From Clostridia bacterium (GTDB lineage Bacteria; Bacillota; Clostridia; Christensenellales; Aristaeellaceae): 64,000 nt of DNA. Under the pieces are notes generated by a model. The model searched no databases. It saw only the letters and a program-made list of their open reading frames with translations, and was not told where the DNA came from. How positions within the stretch are numbered: position 1 is the stretch's first letter; each line of letters starts with the position of its first letter. The stretch is from the NCBI GenBank assembly GCA_017512805.1, contig JAFWES010000015.1:30759-94758 (forward strand), given 5' to 3'. The position numbers and the translations under genes are program-made. This document shows positions 1-8,071 of the stretch, piece after piece.

Positions 1-286
1 TGACATTATTCACAGTCTGAACCCCGACGACCTTTGCTGTAACGGCATTCCCACCATTATACGCCCTGCGCATCAGATGCCTTCTCCGGAGATCCATGAA
101 AAGGAAACCCAGACCGAGCAGCAGAAAAGTAAATCCGATTCCTCCGAAAGTATACAGAATCGCCTGTCCGGTTTCGCCGGGCTCAGCGGCATTGACAATG
201 AATCCAACAGGAATGAAAATCAGGGCAATCGGTGCAAATATGAATCCCAGGATCCCCCATACTGTCCATCCATAGTGCTTGTTCAT
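1..286 (-). CDS. Partial small membrane protein (DUF3592-like), runs off left edge
   Basis: Only the N-terminal 95 codons lie in the window; the 3' end is beyond base 1. The ATG at 286 follows a good Shine-Dalgarno site (GGAGAGGGTGAGAAC). The protein has two hydrophobic segments (about residues 8-32 and 42-64) separated by a short polar loop, then a basic stretch (RRRHLMRR) that should face the cytoplasm, and then the start of a soluble part reading AKVVGVQ. Two membrane spans followed by this kind of strand recall DUF3592 proteins, but that is an impression from a fragment. No function can be given. Confidence 0.7.
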   Translation of the reverse strand, partial: MNKHYGWTVWGILGFIFAPIALIFIPVGFIVNAAEPGETGQAILYTFGGIGFTFLLLGLGFLFMDLRRRHLMRRAYNGGNAVTAKVVGVQTVNNV

Positions 287-316
287 GTTCTCACCCTCTC
301 CCGTAATCCATAATAC

Positions 317-348
317 GGCATAGGGCAGGAAAACTCCTGCCCTATGCC
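317..348. terminator. Strong hairpin between two minus-strand genes
   Basis: A perfect 14-bp stem (317-330 with 335-348) with an AAAC loop. It lies between the stop of the YccF gene and the start of the partial gene at the left edge. The T-rich flank (ATATATTTTAT) is on the plus-strand side, so the hairpin is not a textbook intrinsic terminator for the minus-strand genes. It probably still separates the two units. Bases 349-470 show nothing else. Confidence 0.5.
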
Positions 349-470
349 ATATATTTTATAGCCTGTCTCCGTTTCCGTTATTGCGGGTGCTGGTTAATGC
401 TGATGATGTGCGATACGGCGCCAAATTTGCCATCCTAATCCTTGCTTATATTGGAATATCGCAAGAAATT

Positions 471-830
471 TTATACCACCCTCGCTCCAAATGGCATCAG
501 AGCCAGCCTGGCAATTTTGAAAAACTGCTTACCAAATGGGATGCCAACGATTGTGATGCACCAAATGAAGCCAAAAAGCAGGTTCTCCAGACTCATCAGC
601 AGACCGCAAACCAGAATCCACACGATATTGGCCAGCGTACTCGGTGCTCCGCCACCATATACAATCTCTTTTCCGAACGGCCAGAATGACAGGCTGGCAA
701 ATTTGAAGCACTGACGCCCGAGCGGAATGCCGATGATCGTGATGCAGCAGAGGAGGCCCGCCAGCAGCCATGACAGGCCAGAGAGAAAACCGCCAAAGAC
801 GAACCAGAGAATGTTCCCTATCGTTTTCAT
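471..830 (-). CDS. YccF-domain inner membrane protein
   Basis: A 119-residue membrane protein made of two similar halves. Each half carries a hydrophobic segment followed by CITIIGIPLGRQ or CITIVGIPFGKQ and then an F-K-A/I-aromatic stretch. This duplicated CITI-GIP-G signature is the hallmark of the YccF/DUF307 family, whose role is unknown; the length is normal. Its ATG overlaps the stop of the upstream small gene (ATGA), so the two are probably translationally coupled. The family assignment is secure from the repeated motif. The function remains unassigned. Confidence 0.88.
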   Translation of the reverse strand: MKTIGNILWFVFGGFLSGLSWLLAGLLCCITIIGIPLGRQCFKFASLSFWPFGKEIVYGGGAPSTLANIVWILVCGLLMSLENLLFGFIWCITIVGIPFGKQFFKIARLALMPFGARVV

Positions 831-1102
831 GTTTTCCTCCTGTTCTTTGTTAACTGTCCTTTTACAATGATGGTTTTCTTTCTGCGGAAACCGATCAGTT
901 CATTCATCAAATAGCGATGCTTTACACTGTTCAGGTCTACCGCCCGCTCTCGGAGCCAGGAAGAAAAGGCGTCTGCTGTCGCATGACGAATCTGCATCGG
1001 CAGTAATTCCTGCTTTTGCGGGACAAAATCTGTGATGACGGAGTTTCGCACTTCGAACTGCGCGACCTGCACATCATCATTGTAAAGGATATACCGTGAC
1101 AC
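827..1102 (-). CDS. Small hypothetical protein coupled to the YccF gene
   Basis: A 91-residue protein starting with GTG behind a strong site (GGAGGTGAGGCC). Its stop overlaps the ATG of the YccF gene as ATGA, which argues that it is really translated. Residues 1-75 (short beta-rich start, a LLP motif, then SSWLRERAVD and a basic helix) resemble the N-terminal segment that precedes the kinase domain in some clostridial HipA-like proteins. No kinase domain follows; the protein ends in a lysine/arginine-rich tail. It could be a stand-alone N-terminal module or a truncated remnant. The likeness is remote and judged by eye. Confidence 0.6.
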   Translation of the reverse strand: MSRYILYNDDVQVAQFEVRNSVITDFVPQKQELLPMQIRHATADAFSSWLRERAVDLNSVKHRYLMNELIGFRRKKTIIVKGQLTKNRRKT

Positions 1103-1164
1103 GGCCTCACCTCCCCCTCCGGATTGCGTTCAGTATACCAATGATCATTTCTTTTATCCCGTTT

Positions 1165-2280
1165 TTATGAATCCGATCGTGTCAACTTGGGAACATTCCA
1201 CACCCACTGTTCATCATTCCGTTTCATCAAAGCGGGGCAAACATGGCTGTGTCCCGGACCCCATCCGCACCTTTTGCAGCTGCAGCATCTGACATAAGGC
1301 GTTCCATTCAGAATCGCTTCCGTAAACGCCGGATCCGCAAGAAGACCGCAGGCAAGATCCACCATGTCGATCAGATCGTTCTCCAGAAGATAATGAACCT
1401 GTTCCGGCGTACGGATGCCGTTAACAAGGGAAACGGGTACGATGCCTTTGAAATGATCATGGAAGGCGACTCCCAGGGCGGCAATCCGATTATACGGCAA
1501 TCTCTCATCGTGCGGCAGTGCGCTTATATCATGGATTCCGTTCGATACCTGCAGAAAATCGCATCCGGCCCGAACATAACAGTCCGCCACACCGATGCTC
1601 TCCTCAATTGTTGGGTCACATCCGCTGGTACGAACAGAAATGATGAAGTCTTCCCCACATGCTTCCCGGATTCCGGCGATGATCTCGCATCCGAAACGAG
1701 CCCTGTTCTCGGTACTTCCGCCGTACTCATCCGTGCGCCGGTTTATTTCCGATGCGAAATCATTGATCAGGTAACTGTGACAACCGTGCAGCTGAACCCC
1801 GTCATAACCTGCCGATTTCGCCCGTACTGCCGCGTCAACAAAACATTTCTGAATACGATGAATCTCCGGAACTGTCAATTCCTGCGCCATTTTCTCCTGG
1901 CCCCAGCTGTTCCATATCACCGCGGAGGGAGAGGTGAGAGGGCCGCACTGCGGGTGCGTTCCCAGACCGCCGTAATGAATCTGTGGAATGACCAGTGCCC
2001 CATACCGGTGACAGGCTTCTGCGATTCTCCGGTGTCCCTCGATCTGCTCATCGTTCCAAAGCCCCAATTGATCAGGCGACAGCCTTCCTTCCGGAGAAAC
2101 AGCCGTTGCCTCCACGCAAATCAGTCCGCAGCCATGTTTTGCCCGCAGAGCATAGTGCTCAACAAAAAAACCTGTGACCTGTCCGTCTTCACCGGCATTA
2201 AATTTCACCGTCGGAGCCATGGTCACTCTGTTTTTGCATAATCTGTTTCCAATCATCCTCTGTTGATTAGGCTGGCTCAT
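1165..2280 (-). CDS. Old Yellow Enzyme family NADH:flavin oxidoreductase
   Basis: An FMN-dependent TIM-barrel oxidoreductase of 371 residues. Family marks are NRVTMAPTVKF near the start, QIHYGG in the substrate pocket, VQLHGCHSYLINDF followed by NRRTDEYGGS, and a C-terminal CSCKRC segment. The CSCKRC recalls the Fe-S cysteine cluster of the 2,4-dienoyl-CoA reductase branch, but the flavin/NADH domain of the long members is absent. ATG at 2280 was chosen over an upstream in-frame start because GGAGGAGAATAGG lies directly before it. Such enzymes reduce activated alkenes; the substrate is unknown. It has its own promoter at 2398-2426. Confidence 0.88.
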   Translation of the reverse strand: MSQPNQQRMIGNRLCKNRVTMAPTVKFNAGEDGQVTGFFVEHYALRAKHGCGLICVEATAVSPEGRLSPDQLGLWNDEQIEGHRRIAEACHRYGALVIPQIHYGGLGTHPQCGPLTSPSAVIWNSWGQEKMAQELTVPEIHRIQKCFVDAAVRAKSAGYDGVQLHGCHSYLINDFASEINRRTDEYGGSTENRARFGCEIIAGIREACGEDFIISVRTSGCDPTIEESIGVADCYVRAGCDFLQVSNGIHDISALPHDERLPYNRIAALGVAFHDHFKGIVPVSLVNGIRTPEQVHYLLENDLIDMVDLACGLLADPAFTEAILNGTPYVRCCSCKRCGWGPGHSHVCPALMKRNDEQWVWNVPKLTRSDS

Positions 2281-2397
2281 CCTATTCTCCTCCCTCTTTG
2301 GCTCTGGTTCATCCTCACCCGCTGTGCCCGCCACTCAAGCTTCTCGGCAATCATGCTGCAAAATCCGTGTTCTTCATCCCTTCCTGTTTCCCGTTCC

Positions 2398-2426
2398 ATT
2401 ATACAGAAAAACGCATCGTTCTTCAA
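2398..2426 (-). promoter_or_regulatory. Sigma-A promoter of the OYE-family gene
   Basis: On the minus strand, TTGAAG and TATAAT with exactly 17 bases between them. It lies about 115 bases upstream of the ATG at 2280. The promoter and about 30 bases on each side are nearly repeated at 3626-3654 (see findings). Confidence 0.75.
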
Positions 2427-2516
2427 TCGGATTGTTCGTTATCCATTAAAGCGTCGAAACGAAAAAAGAGGCGCTCCGCTGTCGTTGTGAAGCCCCCCTC
2501 TTTTTAGATCACAGTA

Positions 2517-2541
2517 AAAGGTGGGCAGCCTGCCCACCTTT
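2517..2541 (-). terminator. Terminator of the YczE/YitT-like gene
   Basis: A near-perfect palindrome (AAAGGTGGGCAG and its complement) about 20 bases beyond the stop at 2561. It is followed on the minus strand by TTTTACT. A second, looser stem (2463-2471 with 2497-2505) ending in TTTTTT lies just downstream and may act as a backup. Confidence 0.7.
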
Positions 2542-2560
2542 GGGATTTCCGGAAGGATAT

Positions 2561-3217
2561 TCATGGGTTTCCGGACCGGGCCAGAAGAGGCCTGGCCACA
2601 CGGGCGTTGAAGAACTCGATCAGCGGGCCCATGAAAAAGGCGGTAATGATCGTTCCGACGCCAACGATTTCAGGCACCTGTCCCCAGGTTCCGCCGCCCA
2701 GCAGGAACACAGCTGTCCCCGTAAGGACGCAGACCAGATCCGTCGCGATCCGGACATATTTGAACGGGCCCCACTTCCATTTGCCGGAGATCGTAATGGC
2801 GACGGAGTCATAGGTGGAAACGCCCAGATCCGCTGTCATATACAGAGCGCTGCCGATGCAGATCACCACAATGCCCACCGCCAGGAAGAGCACGCGCAGG
2901 CCGACGCTCGGATCCGGAAACCATCCCTGCAGCGTTTCCAGTGTGAACTGGGTGATATATCCCAGCAGAAACAGGTTAATGAAGGTCGCGATGCCGATAT
3001 TATGGCGGTTAAAGACCAAGCTGAAGCACAGCAGCACCGCGTTCACAATCATATACAGCGTTCCAAAGGGAATCGGAATCAGCTGATCCAGGCCGCTCAT
3101 CAGGCTCTGGAACGGATCCACCCCAAACGCCGCCAGCTTAAAAAAGCCCACCGCGATGGCACAGATGACCACCCCGCAAAGAGACATCATAACCCTGCGC
3201 TTACTCACATGTTTCAT
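2561..3217 (-). CDS. YczE/YyaS/YitT-like integral membrane protein
   Basis: A 218-residue protein with about five to six membrane spans. The short segment FGVDPFQSLMSGL after the first span and the LGVSTYDSVAI motif later are typical of the YczE/YyaS group of the YitT superfamily. These are uncharacterised clostridial and bacillar membrane proteins, some suggested to be transporters. ATG at 3217 is preceded by GGGGGAGG at 11 bases; upstream in-frame codons are leftovers of the neighbouring pseudogene read in another frame. The start lies inside that pseudogene's last codons, so the gene now probably depends on the pseudogene's promoter. Confidence 0.8.
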   Translation of the reverse strand: MKHVSKRRVMMSLCGVVICAIAVGFFKLAAFGVDPFQSLMSGLDQLIPIPFGTLYMIVNAVLLCFSLVFNRHNIGIATFINLFLLGYITQFTLETLQGWFPDPSVGLRVLFLAVGIVVICIGSALYMTADLGVSTYDSVAITISGKWKWGPFKYVRIATDLVCVLTGTAVFLLGGGTWGQVPEIVGVGTIITAFFMGPLIEFFNARVARPLLARSGNP

Positions 3218-3546
3218 AGGTTGGTATTTCCTCCCCCGAAAAAACTTCTGTTCCCTTCTCTCCGAACATGCCTTCTTCGGCGTCATTCGCTTCCGTCACC
3301 CCGTCCGTATAGACAAACAGGCAGTCCCCGGGATAAAGCTCAAAATCGCGGACATGGTATTTGGCCTTCTTCAGCGATTTCATTATTAGAAATCGAGAAT
3401 TGGCTCAGCTTCCGGATATGGGGATCGTAAACGGTTTCCCAGTAATAGGTATTGCTGATGAAGAGCAGCACCGCGGAAACCGCCAGGATCATCACAGTCA
3501 TAAGGAGATTGACTTTAAATGACAGAGACAGCTTCCGTCTGTTCAT
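3201..3546 (-). pseudogene. Deleted SpoIIE/PP2C-type phosphatase with N-terminal membrane anchor
   Basis: Two pieces in different frames. The first (3546 to about 3400) encodes a basic start, one strong membrane span and the beginning of an extracellular region (TYYWETVYDPHIRKLS). It has an excellent ribosome site, AAGGAGG. The second (about 3383 to 3201) encodes the typical C-terminus of a SpoIIE phosphatase, YPGDCLFVYTDGVTEA and then MFGE. Everything between, meaning the sensor, linker and most of the catalytic domain with its other metal-binding aspartates, is missing. An intact member would be several hundred residues. This is a large internal deletion rather than a sequencing slip. Confidence 0.8.
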
Positions 3547-3625
3547 CGCTCACTCAGCCTCCTTCTGATCCGCTGCGCGGGAACCCGTTTTTCCCGGTTC
3601 TTTGCCCCTTGCTGTTTCGCGCTTT

Positions 3626-3654
3626 ATTATACAGAAAAGCAAAGCGTACTTCAA
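3626..3654 (-). promoter_or_regulatory. Sigma-A promoter upstream of the phosphatase relic
   Basis: TTGAAG, 17 bases, TATAAT on the minus strand. It is intact although the first gene behind it is broken, and probably now drives the membrane protein gene starting at 3217. Closely similar to the promoter at 2398-2426. Confidence 0.7.
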
Positions 3655-3742
3655 TCGTATCATTCGATCTTTTTATGTTCCGGAAACAGGAGAACCGGCC
3701 CTTTTTTCATTCCCTGAATGGACCAGATTTCTTTATGCACCC

Positions 3743-3771
3743 TTGCAATAACAGGGGAATTCGCATACAAT
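3743..3771 (+). promoter_or_regulatory. Sigma-A promoter of the PPC-domain gene
   Basis: TTGCAA, 17 bases, TACAAT, ending 33 bases before the ATG at 3805. Confidence 0.7.
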
Positions 3772-3804
3772 ATGCGCATTCGAAACGAAAGGAGAAAAGA
3801 GAGT

Positions 3805-4224
3805 ATGCAATACCGGAGATTTGACAACGTATATGCGGTCCGCATCGACAAGGGCGAAGAGATCATGGCCAAGCTCAGGGAGCTCTGCGGCGCCGAGAAC
3901 ATCCGCTTCGCGCAGGTCGACGCCATCGGCGCCTCTGAGCACGCCGTCATCGGCGTCTATGATCTGACCACTCAGGAATATAACAGGGAATCATGTGCCG
4001 GCTTCTGTGAAATCACGAACCTCTCCGGCAACGTCACCACCGTCCATAACGAACCTTACATTCATCTCCACGCCACGCTGGCCGATCAGCAAAACAGGAT
4101 CCACGGCGGTCATGTGCTGGAGCTGACAGTCGGCGCAACCTGCGAAATGTTTATCCGGGTTATCGATGCCCCGGTGGGCAGAATCCATGATGACCTGCTT
4201 GGGATCAACCTGTGGACCTTCTGA
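3805..4224 (+). CDS. PPC (DUF296) domain DNA-binding-like protein
   Basis: A 139-residue single-domain protein. Features are the basic start with AVRIDKGEEI, a central strand set, then HLHATLADQ followed by GGHVLELTVGATCEMFI. The HLH...GGH pattern is the conserved core of the PPC/DUF296 fold, which in bacteria occurs as a free-standing trimer with a possible metal site at the histidines. Its biochemical role is not settled; plant relatives bind DNA with a separate AT-hook. ATG at 3805 follows AAAGGAG. It is monocistronic, with a promoter 33 bases upstream and a terminator directly after the stop. Confidence 0.88.
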   Translation: MQYRRFDNVYAVRIDKGEEIMAKLRELCGAENIRFAQVDAIGASEHAVIGVYDLTTQEYNRESCAGFCEITNLSGNVTTVHNEPYIHLHATLADQQNRIHGGHVLELTVGATCEMFIRVIDAPVGRIHDDLLGINLWTF

Positions 4225-4258
4225 AAAGGAGACAGGGGACGGTTCTCTGTCTCCTTTT
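4224..4258 (+). terminator. Intrinsic terminator after the PPC gene
   Basis: Stem AAAAGGAGACAG with CTGTCTCCTTTT, 10-base loop, followed by T residues; it begins on the last base of the stop codon. Confidence 0.85.
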
Positions 4259-4461
4259 TCATTGGCAGCATGTCTCCATTCTCAAGGGCGGCATACGTTT
4301 CCGCTCCGAAAATACAAGGTTGTATTATTGGGGCACGGGGTGTACAACGCACCCGTCAATGACCTTCAGGCGAACCGGGAAAAAAGGACGGTATGAACCA
4401 CGGAATTCATAGCTCAGTCAGAATACAATGACGAAAAGCTCGCCGCAACGAGGAGGAGAAC

Positions 4462-5166
4462 ATGAAAAATATTCTGATCACAGGCGCTGCGGGCGGCTTG
4501 GGTATCGCGCTAGTGAATGAATACCTGTCCCGGGGATTCCGGATTTTTGCCGCGGATATTGTTCCGGAAGAGGAGGCGCTCAGCAGACTGCCGGATGAAA
4601 AAGACAGGTTGTTCTACCTGCCTACGGATGTAACGGACACGGGCGCCGTTGACGCCCTGGCCAGGTTTGTTTCGGCCCGAACAGACTCTCTGGACATCAT
4701 TATCAGCGCCGCCGGCATTATTCGACCGGAAAGCGAGGATCTGCTGGAGGATTTTGATATCGACGGCTCCATCCGGCTCTTCGATGTAAACGCGCTGGGG
4801 CCGCTTCGGATCGCCAAGGCCATGATCGGACTGCTGCGCGCCGGGAAAGACAAGGTGCTGGTCAACATTTCATCCGAGGCAGGCAGCATGACGTCTCATG
4901 CGGATTATATTATGCGCTACGATTACTGCATGTCCAAGGCAGCGCTGAATATCCAGTCCGTGATTTTGCAGCGGTACCTGAAGCCGGAGGGAATCCGGGT
5001 ATTGCTGATTAATCCGGGTTGGATGCATACGCCCATGGGAGGACCGGACGCGCCTGTGGATCCGGCGGACTCCGCCCGGGGAATCGCGGAACTGGCCGAG
5101 GAGCTGCGTGGAAACCTGGACCGGTATATGTACTGGAACTATAACAAAACGGAACGTCCCTGGTAA
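4462..5166 (+). CDS. Short-chain dehydrogenase/reductase
   Basis: A 234-residue Rossmann-fold oxidoreductase. TGAAGGLG near residue 7 is the dinucleotide-binding glycine motif, an acidic residue ends strand 2 (AADI), SAAG replaces the usual NAAG, and a tyrosine and lysine in YDYCMSKAAL form the catalytic Y-x3-K pair. The PGWMHTPMG segment is the usual post-catalytic region. ATG at 4462 follows GAGGAGG. It stands alone and converges on the MATE gene with 22 bases between stops. The substrate cannot be read from sequence. Upstream bases 4259-4461 hold no gene I can support. Confidence 0.88.
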   Translation: MKNILITGAAGGLGIALVNEYLSRGFRIFAADIVPEEEALSRLPDEKDRLFYLPTDVTDTGAVDALARFVSARTDSLDIIISAAGIIRPESEDLLEDFDIDGSIRLFDVNALGPLRIAKAMIGLLRAGKDKVLVNISSEAGSMTSHADYIMRYDYCMSKAALNIQSVILQRYLKPEGIRVLLINPGWMHTPMGGPDAPVDPADSARGIAELAEELRGNLDRYMYWNYNKTERPW

Positions 5167-5188
5167 TCGGGGAGAATGTCCGTCCCTC

Positions 5189-6580
5189 TCACTTTTGCAT
5201 TTCGGCCGGCAGTTTTTTCCTCCAGATTCCCTTTCTGTACGCGATGACGCTCATCACCATCCCCAGGAACCAGGAAATCAGCAGCGACGCGAAAATCGCG
5301 TGGGGAGACCCCTGCGGGAAGGCTTCGCTGCGGGTCAGGCCCGCCAGCAGATAGGCCAGGGGCATCCGCAGGATCACGGTGGAAATAACGCTGATCCACA
5401 TGGGCACCAGGGTGTCCCCCGCGCCGCGCATGACCCCCTGCAGCACCTGCGTCACCGCGAAGCAGATGTATCCGAAGCTGAGCCACATCAGCCCCTGGCG
5501 CCCCAGCTCCATCACTTCCGGCGTGCTGGTGAACATGGCGATCAGATTTTTGCCGAACAGCAGGATCACCGCCACCAGCGCCACCGAAACGGACAACGCC
5601 AGCTTCAGCATGTCCCTGACGCCGGATTTCAGCCTTTCCGTCTTCATGGCGCCGATATTCTGGCCAATATAGGTGGTAGCCGCCGTGCCGAAGGTGAAAT
5701 TGGGCATCATGGCGAATCCGTCCACCCGCATGACGGCCACATTGGTAGCGATCACGGCGGTTCCCATGGAATTGACAAGCCCCTGTACCAGGATAGCGGC
5801 GCAGGAGAAGATGGCACTGGTGATCCCCGCCGGAATGCCCAGACCGCACAGCTGACGCAGGATATGCCTGTCCGGCCGCAGCGTCTTCCCGTTGATATCC
5901 AGCAGATCGCGCATCCGCAGAATCCGGATGACGCACAGCGTCCCGGAAACCGCCTGGGCCAAGATGGTCGCCCATGCCACGCCCGCAATCCCCATGTGAA
6001 AGCTGGCCACAAACACAATATCCAGAACGATGTTCAGTAGACTGGCGATAATCAGGAAAATCAGGGGAAACACGCTGTCTCCCATTCCCCTGAGCACCCC
6101 GGACAGAATATTATACGCCCCGCCGCCCAGGAAGCCGATGAAAATGATCTGCAGGTAAATCACGGACCCCGCGGCCACATCCTCCGGCGGATTGGTCAGC
6201 CCGATGAGGAACGGAGTGGACAGATACCCGACCGCGGACATCAGCAGCCCGCTGGCCAGGGTCAGCAGCATGGTGTTTCCCACGGTCCGGGACAGGGTTT
6301 CCCGGTCCCGGGCGCCAAAATACTGAGCGGACAGAATGCCCGCTCCGGTGGCAATACCCATAAAAAGCACCAGCAGCAGGTTCAGGATGGGCCCGGCCGT
6401 TCCCACGGCGGCCAGGGCCGTATCCCCGATATACTGGCCCACAATGATGGAATCGACCGTATTGTACAGCTGCTGGGCAAAATTCCCGATCAGCAGCGGA
6501 ACGGAAAACTTCGCCAGCACCGTCAGCGGCGCTCCGACGGTCATGTCCTGCGTGCCGAATAAAGATCTGATACCGCTCAT
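5189..6580 (-). CDS. MATE family multidrug/Na+ antiporter
   Basis: A 463-residue protein with twelve hydrophobic segments in two similar halves, the normal MATE size. Typical segments are LLIGNFAQQLYNTVDSIIVGQYIG at the start of half one and the PAG...GLVNSMG region opening half two. MATE proteins expel cationic drugs or metabolites in exchange for Na+ or H+. ATG at 6580 has GAGGAAGGAG ahead of it, and a sigma-A promoter lies at 6615-6643, so the gene can be transcribed separately from the long run of minus-strand genes before it. The exported compound is unknown. Confidence 0.93.
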   Translation of the reverse strand: MSGIRSLFGTQDMTVGAPLTVLAKFSVPLLIGNFAQQLYNTVDSIIVGQYIGDTALAAVGTAGPILNLLLVLFMGIATGAGILSAQYFGARDRETLSRTVGNTMLLTLASGLLMSAVGYLSTPFLIGLTNPPEDVAAGSVIYLQIIFIGFLGGGAYNILSGVLRGMGDSVFPLIFLIIASLLNIVLDIVFVASFHMGIAGVAWATILAQAVSGTLCVIRILRMRDLLDINGKTLRPDRHILRQLCGLGIPAGITSAIFSCAAILVQGLVNSMGTAVIATNVAVMRVDGFAMMPNFTFGTAATTYIGQNIGAMKTERLKSGVRDMLKLALSVSVALVAVILLFGKNLIAMFTSTPEVMELGRQGLMWLSFGYICFAVTQVLQGVMRGAGDTLVPMWISVISTVILRMPLAYLLAGLTRSEAFPQGSPHAIFASLLISWFLGMVMSVIAYRKGIWRKKLPAEMQK

Positions 6581-6614
6581 GCCCGGGCTCCTTCCTCAAA
6601 AGCGTCCTAGGAGG

Positions 6615-6643
6615 AGTATATCAGCGACAGGTTCCGTGCGCAA
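6615..6643 (-). promoter_or_regulatory. Sigma-A promoter of the MATE gene
   Basis: TTGCGC, 17 bases, TATACT on the minus strand, 35 bases before the ATG at 6580. Confidence 0.65.
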
Positions 6644-6722
6644 CGATATGGATTCCCGCTCCCCCCAACGACCTGCCGTGTTCCCGGGGCAGAGCGGAAG
6701 CATCCTTTTTCGGGGCTTTCCC

Positions 6723-7994
6723 TTAGGCCCAGACGATCCAGATGTACAGGTACCCCACCAGCACCGCGGTCAGCGTATAGGGCACGCCGATCCGCATGAA
6801 ATCCTTAAAGGAGACCTGATATCCTTCCTTCCGCAGCAGACCCACCGTCGCGATATTCGCCGAGGCGCCGATGGGGGTAATATTTCCTCCCAGGGTCGCC
6901 CCGCTCAGCAGGCCGAAGTACAGCAGATAGGGTTCAATCCCCATGGTCTGGGTCACGGCGGTCAGCACCGGCAGCATCGTCGCCACGTAGGGAATATTGT
7001 CCACGAAGGCGGAAACCGCCACAGACCCCCAGACCACCACGGTGTACAGCAGGAAGATATTGTTCCCGCCCACCCTGACGATCAGGCCGGCAAAGTCGTC
7101 GATGATCCCCGCGGCGGTCAGCCCGCCGATGACCACAAACAGTCCGGTCAGCAGCCCCAGGGTTTCAAAATCCAGGTTCTTCACCGCGCTGACCGCGCTG
7201 TCCGTCTTCCTGCTCCGGATCAGGTCAATCACCATGGTGGCCAGCGCCAGCACCCCGCAGATGATGCCGTTGATCATCGCCGGGGTTCCCGGAATAAAGG
7301 AAGCGATGATCAGCCCGGCCACCATGGCCAGCAGCATCACCGTGGGCATGTAATCCGTGACCTGGATGGCAGCCCCGGCGGATACCGGCGCCTTGTCCTT
7401 CCGGAACAGCGCCATCATCACCGGCACCGTCGCCAGCGCCCCCAGCTCCACGGCAAAGAAGATGCCGGGCCGCCCCTTCATCCAGAAGAATTCCATGAAA
7501 TTCATGTTGGCGTAGTCCCCCAGCATAATGGAGGTCGTGTCCCCCACCAGGGTCGCCGCCCCCTGCAGGTTGGAGGAAACGGAGATGGACAGCAGCATGG
7601 GCACCGGGTTCAGCTTCAGCTTTTTGCACACCGCCAGGCCCACCGGCGCCACCATCAGCACGGTGGCCACGTTGTCAATGAAGGCGGAAATCAAGCCCGA
7701 AAACAGGGACATCAGGATGGTCACCCACATCACGTTTTTCGATCTGCCCAGCAGCAGATCCGCCAGACGGCCGGGCATCTGCGAGGCGATAAAATAGTCC
7801 ACGATGATCATGGTTCCCGCCATCATCAGCAGTACGTTCCAGTTGACGACGGATCCCAGTTCGTTCAGGGGCAGGATCCCCGCAGCCAGATAGACGGCCG
7901 CCACCCCTAGGGCGTAGAACGGCCGGTATTTCGGAATGGCAATCATCAGGACATACATCAGCACAAACAGCACCAGCGCCAGAATTTTCATCAT
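6723..7994 (-). CDS. SLC13/ArsB-type anion permease
   Basis: A polytopic membrane protein of about 423 residues with 11-12 spans. NVLLMMAGTMIIVDYF, SAFIDNVATVLMVAP in the first half and AVSAFVDNIPYVATMLP plus LSGATLGGNITPIGASANI in the second half are the paired re-entrant loop motifs of the ion transporter superfamily (SLC13, ArsB, NhaD). Substrates in the family include dicarboxylates, sulfate, arsenite and Na+. The start was set at 7994, where GGGAG lies just upstream; ATG at 8006 has no such site. It follows the GH13_18 phosphorylase by 77 bases and may share its transcript. Confidence 0.88.
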   Translation of the reverse strand: MMKILALVLFVLMYVLMIAIPKYRPFYALGVAAVYLAAGILPLNELGSVVNWNVLLMMAGTMIIVDYFIASQMPGRLADLLLGRSKNVMWVTILMSLFSGLISAFIDNVATVLMVAPVGLAVCKKLKLNPVPMLLSISVSSNLQGAATLVGDTTSIMLGDYANMNFMEFFWMKGRPGIFFAVELGALATVPVMMALFRKDKAPVSAGAAIQVTDYMPTVMLLAMVAGLIIASFIPGTPAMINGIICGVLALATMVIDLIRSRKTDSAVSAVKNLDFETLGLLTGLFVVIGGLTAAGIIDDFAGLIVRVGGNNIFLLYTVVVWGSVAVSAFVDNIPYVATMLPVLTAVTQTMGIEPYLLYFGLLSGATLGGNITPIGASANIATVGLLRKEGYQVSFKDFMRIGVPYTLTAVLVGYLYIWIVWA

Positions 7995-8071
7995 CCATGC
8001 TCCCATCGTTATTCATTGCCCGCCGCGGCAAAGGAAAAGGCCCTGCCTCGTCAGAACGCCGTGATACAGGT

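Noticed and set aside
2281-2334. Upstream start for the OYE-family gene
   Set aside because: The added 18 residues are charged and non-conserved, and the good ribosome site lies within them, directly before 2280.
2540-3430. Plus-strand open frame of about 300 codons
   Set aside because: Antisense to the YczE/YitT-like gene and the phosphatase relic; no start signal.
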